Positions 7,755 through 16,171 of a stretch of DNA of 64,000 nucleotides are shown here, piece after piece; the first letter of the stretch is position 1, and the number at the start of each line of letters is the position of its first letter. This DNA comes from Candidatus Aminicenantota bacterium. GTDB taxonomy: Bacteria; Acidobacteriota; Aminicenantia; Aminicenantales; Saccharicenantaceae. Location of the stretch: positions 1-64,000 of the forward strand of contig JACIYJ010000009.1 of assembly GCA_014360015.1 (NCBI GenBank). Direction: 5' to 3'. Under the pieces are notes generated by a model, which saw only the letters and a program-made list of their open reading frames with translations, was not told the DNA's origin and searched no databases. A program made the position numbers and the translations under genes.

Positions 7755-8417
7755 ATGTGTGACCAGGCGAAAAAACTCTATTTTACAAAGCCTTTTTTAT
7801 TAATTGTTGAGGGAAACGACGATAAAAATTTTTTTGAAGCCTTAATAAATTTTTTAGCCAAGAATCAGCAGCCTGAGATTAAAAACCAATTTGAAGTGTT
7901 TAAGCTTGACGGAAAGAAAAGATTAACAGAAAAACTTATGGCTGTAAAAAACACACCTGGTTTTAACAATCTTAAAGCAATCGGAATAATTTTAGACTCA
8001 AATTCTCACCCTGAAAGAACTCTCCAGAGCATCCAAACCTCATTAAAAAAGGTTGGCTTTCCCTCACCAAAATCTGAAATGGAAATTATAGGAGAAAAAC
8101 CTAAAATTTCAGTTTTATTGATTCCTGGCTCAGATAAACCTGGGGAATTGGAAGATTTATGTCTTGAAGCTATCTCCAAAGATACCGCCATGAAATGCGT
8201 TGAGGTTTTTTTTGCTTGTCTCAGCGACAGAAGAATTGTTATCTCCAAGAAGAAGTCTAAGGCCATATGCCAAGTTTTCCTTGCCTCTCGGAAAGATCTC
8301 GCCCATGAAATAGGAGTAGCCGCTCAAAAATCCATCTTGCCTTTCGAAGATCCGGTTTTTAATAAGGTGAAAAATTTCATAATGAACTTGGCCGGACTTC
8401 CACCCCAAAGCTGCTAA
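7755..8417 (+). CDS. DUF3226-like TOPRIM-fold protein, partner of the AAA ATPase
   Basis: This 220-residue protein begins with a TOPRIM-type glutamate motif, FLLIVEGNDDKNFFEAL (residues 14-30), followed near residue 75 by AIGIILDSNSHPERT at the place where the D-x-D motif is expected (here D-S-N). A later stretch 'IPGSDKPGELEDLCLEAI' near residue 120 is typical of DUF3226 proteins. It is translated just after the AAA ATPase and probably forms a toxin/effector-sensor pair with it. TOPRIM domains cut nucleic acid in OLD-type systems. The altered D-x-N may reduce or change metal binding. Function is inferred. Confidence 0.7.
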   Translation: MCDQAKKLYFTKPFLLIVEGNDDKNFFEALINFLAKNQQPEIKNQFEVFKLDGKKRLTEKLMAVKNTPGFNNLKAIGIILDSNSHPERTLQSIQTSLKKVGFPSPKSEMEIIGEKPKISVLLIPGSDKPGELEDLCLEAISKDTAMKCVEVFFACLSDRRIVISKKKSKAICQVFLASRKDLAHEIGVAAQKSILPFEDPVFNKVKNFIMNLAGLPPQSC

Positions 8418-8483
8418 ATACTCCCTCTCGCCTGGATACCATCTCCTCGCCTAAAAGAAAATGCCTTTTGACAGTGAAGTGCT

Positions 8484-9441
8484 TTAGACTTTATTTATTT
8501 TATTCTGGAAATTTTCGACTCCTTTAAAGAATTCTTTCGCATCATCTTCTTTAAATGGTTTATCAGGGTGAATAGCTTTGTTTCTTAATTTTCTTGATTT
8601 ATGCAATTCATTCTTCCATCCACAATATTCAGGCGTTTCACATAATTGGCCGATCATATCTTCGAGTTCTCCTTTTTCTCTATTTCTTTTTGGCATTTTG
8701 ACTTTGCTTTCGAATTCTTTTTTAAGAAATATTTCAAAGGCTCGTGATGCCCAGAAACCAGAAGTTTTATAGTCTTCCCGGCGAAGATACATCCTGGCAA
8801 CTTTCAACGGATTTTGGGAAAGATAAAAAACAATATCTTCAATCGTGAGGTTTTTAGGCAACTGATCTGCCAAAAGTTTGATGAATTCCTTTTGTTCCTG
8901 ACGACTCTTTGATATTGCCTAGACAATCATATCCACATCAGCTGTTCTTTTAACTCTAAAAGTGCTTTTTAATGTTCTCATCACTCTAATATAATTCATA
9001 AACTCTTCTATATCTGATGACCCCCGTGGCACTCTTAGAATCCATAAATTCGGCCTGGAATAGATTGCATAATGCTCAGGCCAGACAAATCTTAGAACAA
9101 TAGAAACAAGAGCTAAATTCTTGAAAATGTCCAACAAAAGACCGCAAAGCTCTTTTTCTCTATTTTCAAAACCATCGTCCCTTTTACCATGCGCAAAAAG
9201 ATTTGCAAATTTCCCCTTAGTTTCAGACAGCCTTGCTTCAATCTGTTCTCGGCATGGCCACATCGAGAATTTTCTAAAGGGCCAGAGGTTTTCATTAGCA
9301 ATCAGTTCAAGATCTTCATAGGATAGCTCCCCACCCTTTCTTAAATGGTATAACCCTTCTTCAATTTTCTGAAAATTTATTTATTTTATAGCGGGACTTG
9401 GTTATCTCCCTGAACAGTTCTTGATATTTTTTGGCATCCAT
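8484..9441 (-). pseudogene. Broken HEPN-domain protein gene (frameshift plus in-frame TAG)
   Basis: A good start (ATG at 9441 with an AGGAGGG ribosome site) opens MDAKKYQELFREITKSRYK and hits a stop at 9361-9363. The neighbouring frame continues from about 9385 (IEEGLYHLRKGGELSYEDLE) through MWPCREQIEARLSETKGK to a TAG at 8919-8921. The same frame continues after this TAG as AISKSRQEQKEFIKLLADQL to the end at 8484. The C-terminal part (ASRAFEIFLKKEFE and then RKLRNKAIHPDKP) looks like a HEPN domain with its R-x4-H motif. Restored, the protein would have about 319 residues. The downstream half could only start at a TTG (8873) without a ribosome site. Decay of a toxin-like or defence gene is likely. 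Confidence 0.7.
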
Positions 9442-9498
9442 CTCTCCCTCCTAACTCATAAAAAACTGGGTTTAGGTTAATTCTTTTAATTCTACCCA

Positions 9499-10413
9499 CT
9501 ATTCTTCTGAAAAATAATCCTGATCGATTTTTTTAATCTGATATGAAGACACCAGAGATACCCCGATATTATGTTCTATCATTAGCTCAGCTAATTTTTC
9601 TCCATCAATTAATACTATCTTACTATCAATTTTTTCAGCATAATCCCTGGCCTCCTTGGTGAACGATGAAGTAGTTATAAATATGCCTTTTTTCGCTCTC
9701 TGCCCTTGAAGAGCACCTGCAAACTTTTGAATCTCAGGACGGCTCACCGGATTTTCCCATCTTTTGGCCTGGATATAAACTATATCCAGCCCTAACCTAT
9801 CCTCTTTAATTATTCCATCTATTCCCTCATCTCCACTTCTTCCGATTGCTTCTCCTGCATCCTTTTTGGTGCCGCCATATCCCATACTTAATAAAAGATC
9901 TACTACTAATTTTTCGAAAAAAGCAGGTGAACACTTTTTAACATACTGAAGGAGCTCCTCGGCCAAATCTTTAATCATCGCTTGATAGGCCCTTTCTATT
10001 GTTTCTTCAGGCGATAATAAGTTTGACTGGTCAATAATTTCATTTTCTGACGCTTTTTCTCGTTCTCTCCTTGTCTCTCGGAACTCAATAAACTCAGGAA
10101 ATCGGGTCAGGTATTTAATATCAATCTTTGAAGGCTTTTCTTCCAGTACTTTTTTGCCCCTTTCAGTAATTTTATAGTAACCTCTTCTTGTGGGTTCTAT
10201 AAGCCCTGCTTTTTTCAGATAAGTTCTAGCCCAACCAACCCGATTTCTGAATACAGAATCCTGGCCGCTCGGCAATAACTCCTTCAGTTCTTCCTCAGTA
10301 AGACCAAATTCCTTAGCTAAGGCATCGTGCACATCAAGCATATGGTGTTCTTTTTCATCACTCAGATACCTAAGCAACGGGAGCATAATGGATTGAAAAT
10401 CAGGGATAGCCAT
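9499..10413 (-). CDS. Mrr-type restriction endonuclease
   Basis: This 304-residue protein has the two parts of Mrr. The first is an N-terminal winged-helix domain (residues 1-95, with VGWARTYLKKAGLIEPTRRG and YYKITERGKKVL). The second is a C-terminal nuclease domain of the restriction-endonuclease fold: FFEKLVVDLLLSMGYGG near residue 165, then DEGIDGII with D199, and IVYIQAKRW with Q215 and K217. D...QxK is the Mrr variant of the catalytic D...ExK motif. Mrr proteins cleave modified (methylated) DNA. It is monocistronic and lies next to the HEPN pseudogene, with an IS remnant upstream. The family call is secure. Confidence 0.9.
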   Translation of the reverse strand: MAIPDFQSIMLPLLRYLSDEKEHHMLDVHDALAKEFGLTEEELKELLPSGQDSVFRNRVGWARTYLKKAGLIEPTRRGYYKITERGKKVLEEKPSKIDIKYLTRFPEFIEFRETRREREKASENEIIDQSNLLSPEETIERAYQAMIKDLAEELLQYVKKCSPAFFEKLVVDLLLSMGYGGTKKDAGEAIGRSGDEGIDGIIKEDRLGLDIVYIQAKRWENPVSRPEIQKFAGALQGQRAKKGIFITTSSFTKEARDYAEKIDSKIVLIDGEKLAELMIEHNIGVSLVSSYQIKKIDQDYFSEE

Positions 10414-10490
10414 CTTTTGAACCCCTTCTATTTAATGTAAATCACGATTTTAGATTATAAGCTATAAGATGTCGCTGTCAACTTCAGAGA

Positions 10491-11221
10491 CCATGTCAAG
10501 ATTTGTTCGCGATTTAGCCATCGTAATCTCTCCATTTTTTGTCTCAGTTAGCTGCCTGAGCTAACCATTCACTCCTCATTGACCTCATCTTCTCCGGCTT
10601 TGTGTAGGCATACTTATTGGGCCATTCTTCCGTGTAATCAAGAACATTTGACAAAACACACGAGGCAATGAGTAATGAGAACGAGCTTGCTGAAGGGAAA
10701 ACGCCTACCACCTGATTACGGCGCCTTATCTCCTAATTGATTCTCTTCAATACATTGGTTGAAGAGATCCGTCGCTTATCTACCTCAGGAGAGTTATAGA
10801 ACAGACTCGAGTCTTCCAGGCCTTCCTCCAGGCAGCTCATGGCCTTAGGGTATTTTGTCATATATTCCTCGATTATCAGCCTGCCTACCTTCTCGGCGCT
10901 ATGCCTTTCCGGCTGAAGCCAGATCTGCTTCAGCTTCTCTCCCATTCGGGCCTTATTACTATGCGGTATTCGGGCCAGTATGTTCCTCATAAAATGACCC
11001 TTGCACCTCTTCCAGACAGGACCTTATAGCTCCTTCTTTACGGTCTTTACTGATCTTTCTTCCAGCACAATTCTGGTTAGCAATTTTCCCAGCAATTCCT
11101 TTTAATCTCTTTGAGCCATCGCAAGTAGATATCTCCTTTCTTGAGATTGGTCATCTTAAAAGGAGATATTGAAATTGCTCGTAGACCTATATCAATTTTG
11201 CAAGCATCTTTATAGACTAGC
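10491..11221 (-). mobile_element. IS256-family element, internally deleted copy with both ends
   Basis: The right end (10491, CCATGTCAAGATTTGTTCGC) and left end (11221 on the minus strand, GCTAGTCTATAAAGATGCTT) match those of the 1881-2804 copy. The transposase N-terminus starts near 11121 (MAQRD, stop, KELLGKLL). After about 32 codons it jumps to the C-terminal half (NILARIPHSNKARMGEKLKQ, ending near 10550 in LAQAAN). The deletion junction is the same as in the copy at 133-552. It is a non-autonomous, MITE-like derivative of about 730 bp. It separates the Mrr gene from the DUF499/DUF1156 operon. Confidence 0.85.
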
Positions 11222-11383
11222 TTAAATCCCGAATCTCCAGATATCATTGAACTGATGCCACTCTTTATTGAAGCATACCGCTATGTCTCTGGACGAAAGT
11301 AGCGACTCTTTTCAATCAATCAAAATTATTATAGGCTTTCTCTTGATTTCCAGACCTGCCAGGTCGAACTTATTATTTCGATA

Positions 11384-11878
11384 TTAGTATTTATTAATTT
11401 TCTTCATGATGATATAGTTTCCACATTCTATAAATTTTGCTTCCTGGCATTCATCATCTTCTTCAGCATCCTTGAATAAATCGTCTAAATAATCTTCGAA
11501 ATAAATATCAAAAATTTCATCATAATTTTCTTCAATATATTTATTGATTACATCTTCAATAGACATCCACTGCTCGCGAGCAAAATCCCAATATATATCA
11601 TCAAAACTATATACATAGGGTTTTTCAAGTTTTGCAAGCATAAATAACAACTTTTCCAAGGGGAGCCCAAATTCTACCAAAGTCTTTACAAATTTTGTTT
11701 CTATAATTTCTTTGTTAAAATACAAGTCCTTTTCTTCTGGATCAAATGATAAAATACCAATTCTATGCCAGAGCCTTAACTTTTCGATTTCTACGCCAAC
11801 TGTTTTAATAAATTCATCACTACTCAAAGAAAACAGCTCCCCTTGTTTTAAATCAATTACATGTTTTATCATTTTCAA
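11384..11878 (-). CDS. Acidic protein with MerR-like helix-turn-helix, last gene of the defence operon
   Basis: This 164-residue protein has a MerR-like stretch near residues 26-62 (IKTVGVEIEKLRLWHRIGIL and then YFNKEIIETKFVKTLVEFGL). A strongly acidic tail follows, with many D/E residues near 115-150 (YDEIFDIYFEDYLDDLFKDA). It overlaps the end of the UvrD-like helicase gene by 26 bases, so the two are translationally coupled. It has no recognised family that I can name. It may be a regulator of, or a DNA mimic within, the operon. Base composition is much more AT-rich than that of the upstream operon genes, as for the helicase. Confidence 0.6.
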   Translation of the reverse strand: MKMIKHVIDLKQGELFSLSSDEFIKTVGVEIEKLRLWHRIGILSFDPEEKDLYFNKEIIETKFVKTLVEFGLPLEKLLFMLAKLEKPYVYSFDDIYWDFAREQWMSIEDVINKYIEENYDEIFDIYFEDYLDDLFKDAEEDDECQEAKFIECGNYIIMKKINKY

Positions 11879-13619
11879 TTTTCCTATTATTTGAAATATT
11901 GCTTATATATTTCTTATCGACATATATCTCTTTAGAAAGAAAGTCTCTAATATAATCTTTGAACATCGATCTTTTCAGTTTTCCGCCTGCAAAATTCCCA
12001 TATGATAAGATGTATGCCCTTTTTCTGGCCCTGGTTAGGGCGACTATTAATCTGCAGATATCTATATCTTTAGGTGGATAATATTTGGGAAAATGTCCTT
12101 CGTTGAAGCCAAGTATAAAAACATATTGGGCAGCCAAACCTTTAGAGCCTTCAAAGGTTGTACAAAAAATTCGAGGCTTTTTTGTATCTATATCAATATT
12201 TTCTTCTGAATCCACTTTCAATTTATTTTTTATTTGTTCTACAGATAATCCAAGCATTTGAGATATAAAATTTTCATCATCCTCATTAATATCATTTCCT
12301 TTTCCTATTTTATTAAGCATATTTATTATATCTTTTGTCTCACTGCGAATGCCTTTATCAATTTCATCCTTAATGTTCTTTCTTTTTGAGATAGCCTCTC
12401 TAATAATGTAGGAGTAATTTCTTTTATATTTATTTCCTAAAATTATTCTCCAGCCCAGATTTGAATCAGGATTTCTCATTAATATTTTATATCCATCGAT
12501 AAGCTCAACACCGCCTTCCGGTTCTTTTTTCTCCTCAAAACTCCAACCCATCTGCAAAATATTTTTTGAAACACATCTGAAATGAGAAATTACCTGCTTC
12601 AAGAATTGTGCTGGTCCTATGATTAAAGCCGCCGGCTCTCCTCTTGTCACAGCATCTTTCCTATATTCCTCGGGCATGGAAATAATCTCATTCAATATAT
12701 ACTTACCTGCATAGTGGCATCTAGTGTTTTCGACCGAACAATGCACATTTATTATTTCAGGATTTCTTTCGCTATCTTCTCTCTTATCAGGTGGGAAATA
12801 TTGAAACTTCTTATCTATTCTTCCTTTTAAACATCCTAATTCCTTTGTTATTTCAATAATTCTGTTTACAGCCTTAACGATGACCTCTGGACACCTTGAA
12901 CAAAAAGGCAGCTCAAATCGCTCAAATTCATTATCCTGAGCCAGCTTTCTTAGATATTTGGGCGAGGAATCTCTAAAATAATATAAGGCCTGATCATCAT
13001 CACCAACAATCAAAATTGGGCTTTTTTTAGCAAGCTCTTCTACAAGACTTGTTTCTAATAAATTAAAATCTTGATACTCATCGACAAGAATAATTGGATA
13101 AATGGGAATGTTTTGTGGGTAGTTTTGATAAAATTGATACACCCGATAAACAGAATCAGTATGGCCTGTAGCCTTGTAATATTTAGAAATCTCCAAAGCC
13201 CTGTTAATAATATTTCTATCTAGATCATAAAAATAATTATCAAGGCTTCCTTTTTTACCTAATTTAAAATTTGGGTCTATTATTTGTAAATCTTCCTTGA
13301 TTATTGTTAACAAACTGGGATAATATTCGAAATCTTTCCCGATAATATTTTTAACTTCAGATCTACAAAATGAATGGAATGTGCGTACGTCTGCTAAATT
13401 TCCAAGTTCTTTTTCAAGGTCTTTTACTAAATTCTTTATAAATGTTAGGACCAATCCTTTCTGACAAGAACTCTGAAATGATTTTTCCAATAACTTTTTA
13501 AAAGTATATGTTTTCCCTGTGCCCGGCCCGGCAACAATTAATTTTTTTCTAGAATCAGATGATATTATTTTATTTAAATATCCTTCTCGCTCTTTTTTAT
13601 AAAAATTATCGTCCAGCAT
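11853..13619 (-). CDS. UvrD/Rep-like superfamily 1 helicase
   Basis: This 588-residue protein shows the helicase motifs of the UvrD group: Walker A VAGPGTGKTYTF (residues 29-40), motif II ILVDEYQDFN near 180, motif III IVGDDDQALYYF near 205, motif V CTTFEGSKGLAAQYVFILGF near 500 and motif VI LIVALTRARKRAYIL near 545. It is shorter than UvrD (about 720). It begins 8 bases after the DUF499 gene and runs in the same direction. Helicases of this type appear in several anti-phage cassettes (for example beside nucleases), but I do not know one with this exact set of partners. It is AT-rich compared with the genes upstream. Confidence 0.85.
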   Translation of the reverse strand: MLDDNFYKKEREGYLNKIISSDSRKKLIVAGPGTGKTYTFKKLLEKSFQSSCQKGLVLTFIKNLVKDLEKELGNLADVRTFHSFCRSEVKNIIGKDFEYYPSLLTIIKEDLQIIDPNFKLGKKGSLDNYFYDLDRNIINRALEISKYYKATGHTDSVYRVYQFYQNYPQNIPIYPIILVDEYQDFNLLETSLVEELAKKSPILIVGDDDQALYYFRDSSPKYLRKLAQDNEFERFELPFCSRCPEVIVKAVNRIIEITKELGCLKGRIDKKFQYFPPDKREDSERNPEIINVHCSVENTRCHYAGKYILNEIISMPEEYRKDAVTRGEPAALIIGPAQFLKQVISHFRCVSKNILQMGWSFEEKKEPEGGVELIDGYKILMRNPDSNLGWRIILGNKYKRNYSYIIREAISKRKNIKDEIDKGIRSETKDIINMLNKIGKGNDINEDDENFISQMLGLSVEQIKNKLKVDSEENIDIDTKKPRIFCTTFEGSKGLAAQYVFILGFNEGHFPKYYPPKDIDICRLIVALTRARKRAYILSYGNFAGGKLKRSMFKDYIRDFLSKEIYVDKKYISNISNNRKIENDKTCN

Positions 13620-13627
13620 CCGAAAAA

Positions 13628-16171
13628 TTAATCTACATCTTCCTCTTTAATATTTATTGCTGCCTGGTGAAGGGCTTCTTTAACTTTATCCTCATATTCA
13701 GATTTGCTAATTTCTCCCCCTTCAGCTCTTAGACTAATTTCAATGTGGCAATTATTGAATTTCGTGTTTATATAATTAACTACTCGGGCAACATCCGATA
13801 GCCGACCCCGGGGGATTTCTAACCTTAGCTGGATTTTCTTAATAATAGGGCCTTTTGATACCTCTTTTCCCTTTTCTACTTCACCCACCTTTTCCCCTTC
13901 TTTTTCCTCTTTACCTTCAACACCAACAACAATCCCGCGTGGCATCTCAGGGCCAGCAGCTAGGCGGCATAGCTCTGCTTTCAAAATTACTTCTCCATCA
14001 GAAAGGTCTGGCCATACTGCCTGCTTAAAGAACTTACAAACTGGCTTCCCCTCCTCTATAAAGCCCAGTCCGAAAATTCCGCGTTCCACCCCTTCTTTAA
14101 TCCCTTCCTTGAATCCTTCGGCTGAGGTCAACCTGACCTCTCCCGGAGTTTTCCATAATGACTCAAGCAACGCCTTAGTCGGCAGGCTATCTTTCTCCTG
14201 CAGATATTTCTCTTTTATTACCGCAGCCGATAACCTCTCCAAAATCTCACCTTCATTTCTCAGCCTGTTATAAATCTCTTTATCTATAAATGCCTCGCCG
14301 AACGTAGCAAATCCGAGGTCAACCTCTTTAAAATCATTCCTGACCGGAAGGTATACAAATCGGTAGCACTTCCTTAGCTCTTCATAGGCCCTCTGTTCCT
14401 GATTCTTTATTTTGTTCTTAATTTCCCTCTTCTGGCCCTCCGTCAAGCTCAGTTTCTCATCGCTATCAACTGATTTTAAAGCTAACAGCTTCCTCACATA
14501 ATCATGAAAAATTGGCCTTTGATTCAGGTCTGGTGCCAGGAATATCAAAGTATTCCTGTATATTCTTGGTGTTTCTCCATGTTTTTCAACAAATTCCCAC
14601 TCTGGCTTTCTATCCTTTAAAATTATTAGCTTTAGCTCCGGGGTATCAGGGATATCCCTGTGGTTCTCCGCCCAGATATAAACAGCAAATCCACCCTTCT
14701 TAGATATAAACTTCTCCAGATAGGCTCGCTCTTCCTCAATTATGGCCTCTCTGGCGATATTTTCTTCTCTGGTCAGGAGCACCCGGTTCAGGTTGGGCTG
14801 GTTGCTGAAATATAATCCTTCATCAGCCAGATAAAATAGCTTCTCCCTCAAGCCATTTATCACAGAGTCAATAACCGAACTTGAAAACTCAGGCTGACTG
14901 GCTGATAACTTTATCTCTCTTACCCCCGCTCCCTTTTCACCTTTCCCCGAGAAAGAATGCATAAAAATTGTTCTTGCCACCACTGTTCCAAGCTTATAGG
15001 CTCTATAGGCATTTCCGATATTCTCATCCACAAACCTGGAGCCAGCTTGAGAGGAAGTTATATCCTGAGCGATGATGCTATCCCACTCGGAACCAATATG
15101 CTTTATTAGCTCCCGTCTTATCTCATTATTCCCCAAGTCAAAGTCCCCAAGCCGGATAAACGGCATCTTTTTATCCATCAGGTCGAAAATAACCAGCGAA
15201 AGCAGCCTCAGGACCCCCCTTGTCCTCTGAAATGTTGGAAACGACCCCCATTTTTTATAGAGCACATCAACAACTTCAGGCTTAAAAGGATAACTGCTTA
15301 TAAATTTTTCCCTGTATCTTTGAACCTCGTCTTGAGAAAGCAGCCCCTCGGTCCTGGCGTAACTTATGAACTCATCCACCACTTTTTTTACCGCCACCTC
15401 ATCAACTTTCTGGAAAAGCCTCTTTCTTATTACATGCTCAATTTCATCCTCTTCAACGGGCGTATAAATCCTTTCTGTTCTGCCAGTAATTTTCTGTAGC
15501 ATGCCATAAAGCTTCTCCGCATTTTCGTCATAATGTTCCATGATGCTCGACGGCAAGCTTAAGACCAGAAGCGCCTTCTCAACAGTACCGACCGCTCCCG
15601 AAAGTTCCTGTAAAAAAGCCATGGTCTGAGCGGCCAGATTGGAAGCTCCAATTCTTATGCCGGCAGCTTTGGTGGCATATTCCAGTATCTCGTCGATAAG
15701 TATCAGCACCGGCTGATTCCTGGAGATAAGGTCGATTAGCTTCTCTTTTCCGGGCGCTATCTCTCCCTTTGTGATGCTCACCTTCCCTGTAATCTGTTTC
15801 TCCAGCTCCTCCCAGGGTTTTGATTCCTTCGGGTTCAGTGCCGTCCCATCGAACACGCAAACCTTTGCTCCCCACTTTCTTGCCTGGTGATATAGCGCAA
15901 TCAAAGCGTGGGTTTTACCGCCGCCAAATGGGGTTTGGAGCTGAATTACTGAGTCGCCTCCCCTTCCTTCAAGCCGCCGTTTAGCAACATCAAGGATATT
16001 CTTCAATCCCTTGGTAGTATATGTCTTAGAAAAAAACAAATCTCTATCCAGATAATCTGCCGGCGCTTTGCCTGAAAGAACCTGCCAGATGTCGGCAGCA
16101 AACACATCCAGGGTAAGCTTGCCCTGAAGAATATCGCTATGAGGAATGGCAATCTGACTGAAAGCTTTCAT
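13628..16171 (-). CDS. DUF499-family ATPase, anti-phage-associated
   Basis: This 847-residue P-loop ATPase has Walker A TPFGGGKTHALIAL (residues 80-93) and Walker B PVLILIDEILEYA near 150, with the DUF499 opening (SDILQGKLTLDVFAADIWQV, residues 12-31). The C-terminal quarter has a charged low-complexity linker (KEEKEGEKVGEVEKGKEVSK, near 765) and then a domain with a RGRLSDVARVVNYINTKF stretch. DUF499 proteins almost always sit beside DUF1156 methylases and a helicase in defence islands, as here. The start overlaps the end of the DUF1156 gene by one base. A role as motor or regulator of the system is inferred. Confidence 0.88.
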   Translation of the reverse strand: MKAFSQIAIPHSDILQGKLTLDVFAADIWQVLSGKAPADYLDRDLFFSKTYTTKGLKNILDVAKRRLEGRGGDSVIQLQTPFGGGKTHALIALYHQARKWGAKVCVFDGTALNPKESKPWEELEKQITGKVSITKGEIAPGKEKLIDLISRNQPVLILIDEILEYATKAAGIRIGASNLAAQTMAFLQELSGAVGTVEKALLVLSLPSSIMEHYDENAEKLYGMLQKITGRTERIYTPVEEDEIEHVIRKRLFQKVDEVAVKKVVDEFISYARTEGLLSQDEVQRYREKFISSYPFKPEVVDVLYKKWGSFPTFQRTRGVLRLLSLVIFDLMDKKMPFIRLGDFDLGNNEIRRELIKHIGSEWDSIIAQDITSSQAGSRFVDENIGNAYRAYKLGTVVARTIFMHSFSGKGEKGAGVREIKLSASQPEFSSSVIDSVINGLREKLFYLADEGLYFSNQPNLNRVLLTREENIAREAIIEEERAYLEKFISKKGGFAVYIWAENHRDIPDTPELKLIILKDRKPEWEFVEKHGETPRIYRNTLIFLAPDLNQRPIFHDYVRKLLALKSVDSDEKLSLTEGQKREIKNKIKNQEQRAYEELRKCYRFVYLPVRNDFKEVDLGFATFGEAFIDKEIYNRLRNEGEILERLSAAVIKEKYLQEKDSLPTKALLESLWKTPGEVRLTSAEGFKEGIKEGVERGIFGLGFIEEGKPVCKFFKQAVWPDLSDGEVILKAELCRLAAGPEMPRGIVVGVEGKEEKEGEKVGEVEKGKEVSKGPIIKKIQLRLEIPRGRLSDVARVVNYINTKFNNCHIEISLRAEGGEISKSEYEDKVKEALHQAAINIKEEDVD

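Noticed and set aside
8484..8873. Separate 129-residue HEPN gene starting at a TTG
   Set aside because: There is no ribosome site, and the same frame continues upstream to the TAG with coherent protein sequence; treated as the tail of a broken gene.
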